Shown here: positions 62,536-64,000 of the stretch, one piece after another
Layout: each line of letters begins with the position of its first letter
Numbering within the stretch: the first letter of the stretch is position 1
Source: Acidobacteria bacterium AB60
GTDB taxonomy: Bacteria; Acidobacteriota; Terriglobia; Terriglobales; Acidobacteriaceae
Assembly: GCA_008682415.1 (NCBI GenBank)
Contig: VANK01000005.1
Location: 1-64,000 of the forward strand
Reading direction: 5' to 3'
Length of the DNA stretch: 64,000 nt
Position numbers and translations under genes: made by a program
Notes under the pieces: generated by a model
What the model saw: the letters and a program-made list of their open reading frames with translations, nothing else
What the model was told of the DNA's origin: nothing
Databases searched by the model: none

Positions 62536-62699
62536 TTCCCGATCACGCACTCCCGCCATTCAGGCCCTTGACACCGGACCGGGTAACAAGCGAACCTACG
62601 CTGCGCGCCCCTGCGAGGTCGAAGCCGGCAAGCTCCGCCGGGGCGCGCGGCCTGGTCTCAGGCCCTACAATCCAAAAATTCATCTGCGAGGTACGGCGC

Positions 62700-63512
62700 A
62701 TGATCCGGGCATTCTTGGTGTGTCTCGTAGCGGCAGTCGTCTCGGTTCCAGCCTGGAGCCAGGACGACGCGGAAAATTGCAAAGACTCTTCCTTGATCAC
62801 GCGCATGCCGGGCAGCACCATCCATAGCTGCGACAAAAAGGAGTACGACCAGAAAGACATCATCACGGGCGTCAACAAAGACAACGAAGATATCACCAAG
62901 CACGTTGAGGGACCGCTGGAATCCTGGGACTACGGTACGCGCGAGGGCGTCAGCGATATCCAGGTCTTCCGTAATATGGAGACGGCTCTCAAGACAGGCG
63001 GCTTCCAGATGGTCTTCGAGCGCTCGCCGGGCTACATCTCCGCGCGCAAAGGCAAGACCTGGATCATCATCGAGAACAGCGGCAGCTACTACTACCAGAC
63101 CGTCGTGACCGAGCAGGAGATGAAGCAGGAGGTCACCGCCGATGCCTCCAGCCTCAAAGACGAGCTCGATAAATCCGGCCATGTCGCCGTCTACGGCATC
63201 CTCTTCGATACCGGAAAGGCAACCCTCCAACCCGCATCCGACGAGCCCTTGAACCAGGTCCTCAAGCTCCTGCAGGACGACGACTCCCTCAAGCTGACCA
63301 TCGAGGGTCACACCGATAACGTCGGCGCCGCTGCCGCCAATCGCGCCCTCAGCGAGCGCCGCGCCCAGGCCGTGCGCGACTGGCTGGTCTCCAAAGGCGT
63401 CAGCGCGGATCGGCTCACCGCGAAGGGATATGGCGACACCAAGCCCGTGGCCGACAACACCACCGACGAGGGCCGCGCCAAAAATCGCCGCGTCGAGCTC
63501 GTCAAGCAATAA
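62700..63512 (+). CDS. OmpA-family peptidoglycan-associated protein
   Basis: A 270-residue exported protein: signal peptide (AFLVCLVAAVVSVPAWSQ), a unique N-terminal half (about 20-150), then an OmpA C-terminal domain (LYFDTGKATL-like ILFDTGKATLQPA, LTIEGHTDNVG, LSERRAQAVRDWLVSKGV, NRRVELVKQ), which binds peptidoglycan. It probably anchors the outer membrane to the wall. ATG 62700 fits the signal peptide; a longer frame upstream is rejected. Confidence 0.9.
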   Translation: MIRAFLVCLVAAVVSVPAWSQDDAENCKDSSLITRMPGSTIHSCDKKEYDQKDIITGVNKDNEDITKHVEGPLESWDYGTREGVSDIQVFRNMETALKTGGFQMVFERSPGYISARKGKTWIIIENSGSYYYQTVVTEQEMKQEVTADASSLKDELDKSGHVAVYGILFDTGKATLQPASDEPLNQVLKLLQDDDSLKLTIEGHTDNVGAAAANRALSERRAQAVRDWLVSKGVSADRLTAKGYGDTKPVADNTTDEGRAKNRRVELVKQ

Positions 63513-63529
63513 CAGTGCCAGGGGAACAG

Positions 63530-64000
63530 ATGAGCGGCAAAGAGAAGGTTCGCTGCAAGTGGGCCGGCAGCGATCCACTGATGCAGGCCTATCACGACCA
63601 CGAATGGGGCGTGCTCCAGCGCGATAGCCGCGCATTGTGGGAGTTGCTGATGCTCGAAGGCTTCCAGGCCGGCCTCGCATGGATCACCGTCCTCCGCAAA
63701 CGAGAAGCCTTCCGCAAGGCCTTCAAAGGCTTTGACCCAGCGAAGGTGGCGCGCTTCACCGAGGCCGACATTGCGCGCCTTCTCGCCGATCCTGGCATCA
63801 TCCGCTCCCGTGCCAAGATCGAAGCCACCATCGCCGGCGCGCGCATCTTTCAGCAGATGCAGAAGTCCGGCGAAGACTTCTCCGCATGGCTGTGGAGCAT
63901 GGTGGGGTCCAAACCCATCCAGGGCCACCGTGCCGTCGTCGCCCAAACGCCTCTGGCCGTCGAGATGTCAAATGCGCTCAAGAAGCGCGGCTTCAAGTTC
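63530..64000 (+). CDS. tag: DNA-3-methyladenine glycosylase I (cut by window end)
   Basis: Removes 3-methyladenine from DNA. The fragment (157 codons) begins MSGKEKVRCKWAGSDPLM with the family's Zn-binding Cys and H-E-W motif YHDHEWGV, then WELLMLEGFQAGLAW (substrate pocket) and ARIFQQMQ. Full length would be about 190-200 residues. GGGGAACAG precedes the ATG, 17 bases after the OmpA-family gene. Confidence 0.93.
   Translation, partial: MSGKEKVRCKWAGSDPLMQAYHDHEWGVLQRDSRALWELLMLEGFQAGLAWITVLRKREAFRKAFKGFDPAKVARFTEADIARLLADPGIIRSRAKIEATIAGARIFQQMQKSGEDFSAWLWSMVGSKPIQGHRAVVAQTPLAVEMSNALKKRGFKF

Overview
The window is a chromosomal segment of a GC-rich, Gram-negative, heterotrophic bacterium, most likely an acidobacterium of the class Terriglobia. 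The evidence is a MacB-like permease of the acidobacterial orphan permease type (52157-54580), a TonB-dependent receptor with an N-terminal carboxypeptidase-regulatory-like domain (56342-59101), several outer-membrane barrel proteins, and intergenic low-complexity word repeats. I see no phage, insertion sequence, CRISPR array, rRNA or tRNA gene.

Layout. 1-930: a structured inverted-repeat element, a word-repeat tract and a possible small RNA ending in a clear terminator. 933-9593: an exported DUF4412-like protein, two tiny ORFs, then a minus-strand block with a VanZ-like protein, guaB, a large unknown exported protein, a small membrane protein and a processive family 2 glycosyltransferase. 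9794-17321: an outer-membrane protein, an NAD(P)-binding protein, an eroded gene, a cysteine-rich two-gene operon, an acyl-CoA dehydrogenase, a DJ-1/PfpI protein and two tandem exported TonB C-terminal-domain proteins. 17620-23577: rimP-nusA-infB, with a promoter and an intrinsic terminator in the leader. 23722-29388: a PLP decarboxylase/MpaB-type oxygenase pair, a pepP-type operon and an outer-membrane protein.

29638-39715 is the cell-shape and RNA-decay block: mreB-mreC-mreD-mrdA-rodA on the minus strand, then an RNase E/G whose S1 domain appears to be split by a ~600-residue insertion. 39969-43035: an aldehyde dehydrogenase, a gene remnant and an aldo/keto reductase. 43081-50747: an M14 carboxypeptidase diverging from alanine dehydrogenase and an NtrY/NtrX-like two-component system, a plausible amino-acid and nitrogen neighbourhood. 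The NtrX-like regulator lacks the GAFTGA loop. 50810-64000: small unknowns, the orphan permease, a small HxH/CPLC membrane protein upstream of the TonB-dependent receptor, an AraC-type regulator with a VOC protein, an ABC-F ATPase, an OmpA-family protein and the start of tag, cut by the window end.

Most genes are housekeeping. The most notable points are the split-S1 RNase E/G, the attenuator-like leader of rimP-nusA-infB, the cysteine-rich operon at 12132-12909, the anchorless TonB-domain pair with its palindrome and promoter, the structured element at 19-158, and the small-RNA candidate near 623-747. All calls come from reading the sequence; no database search was run.
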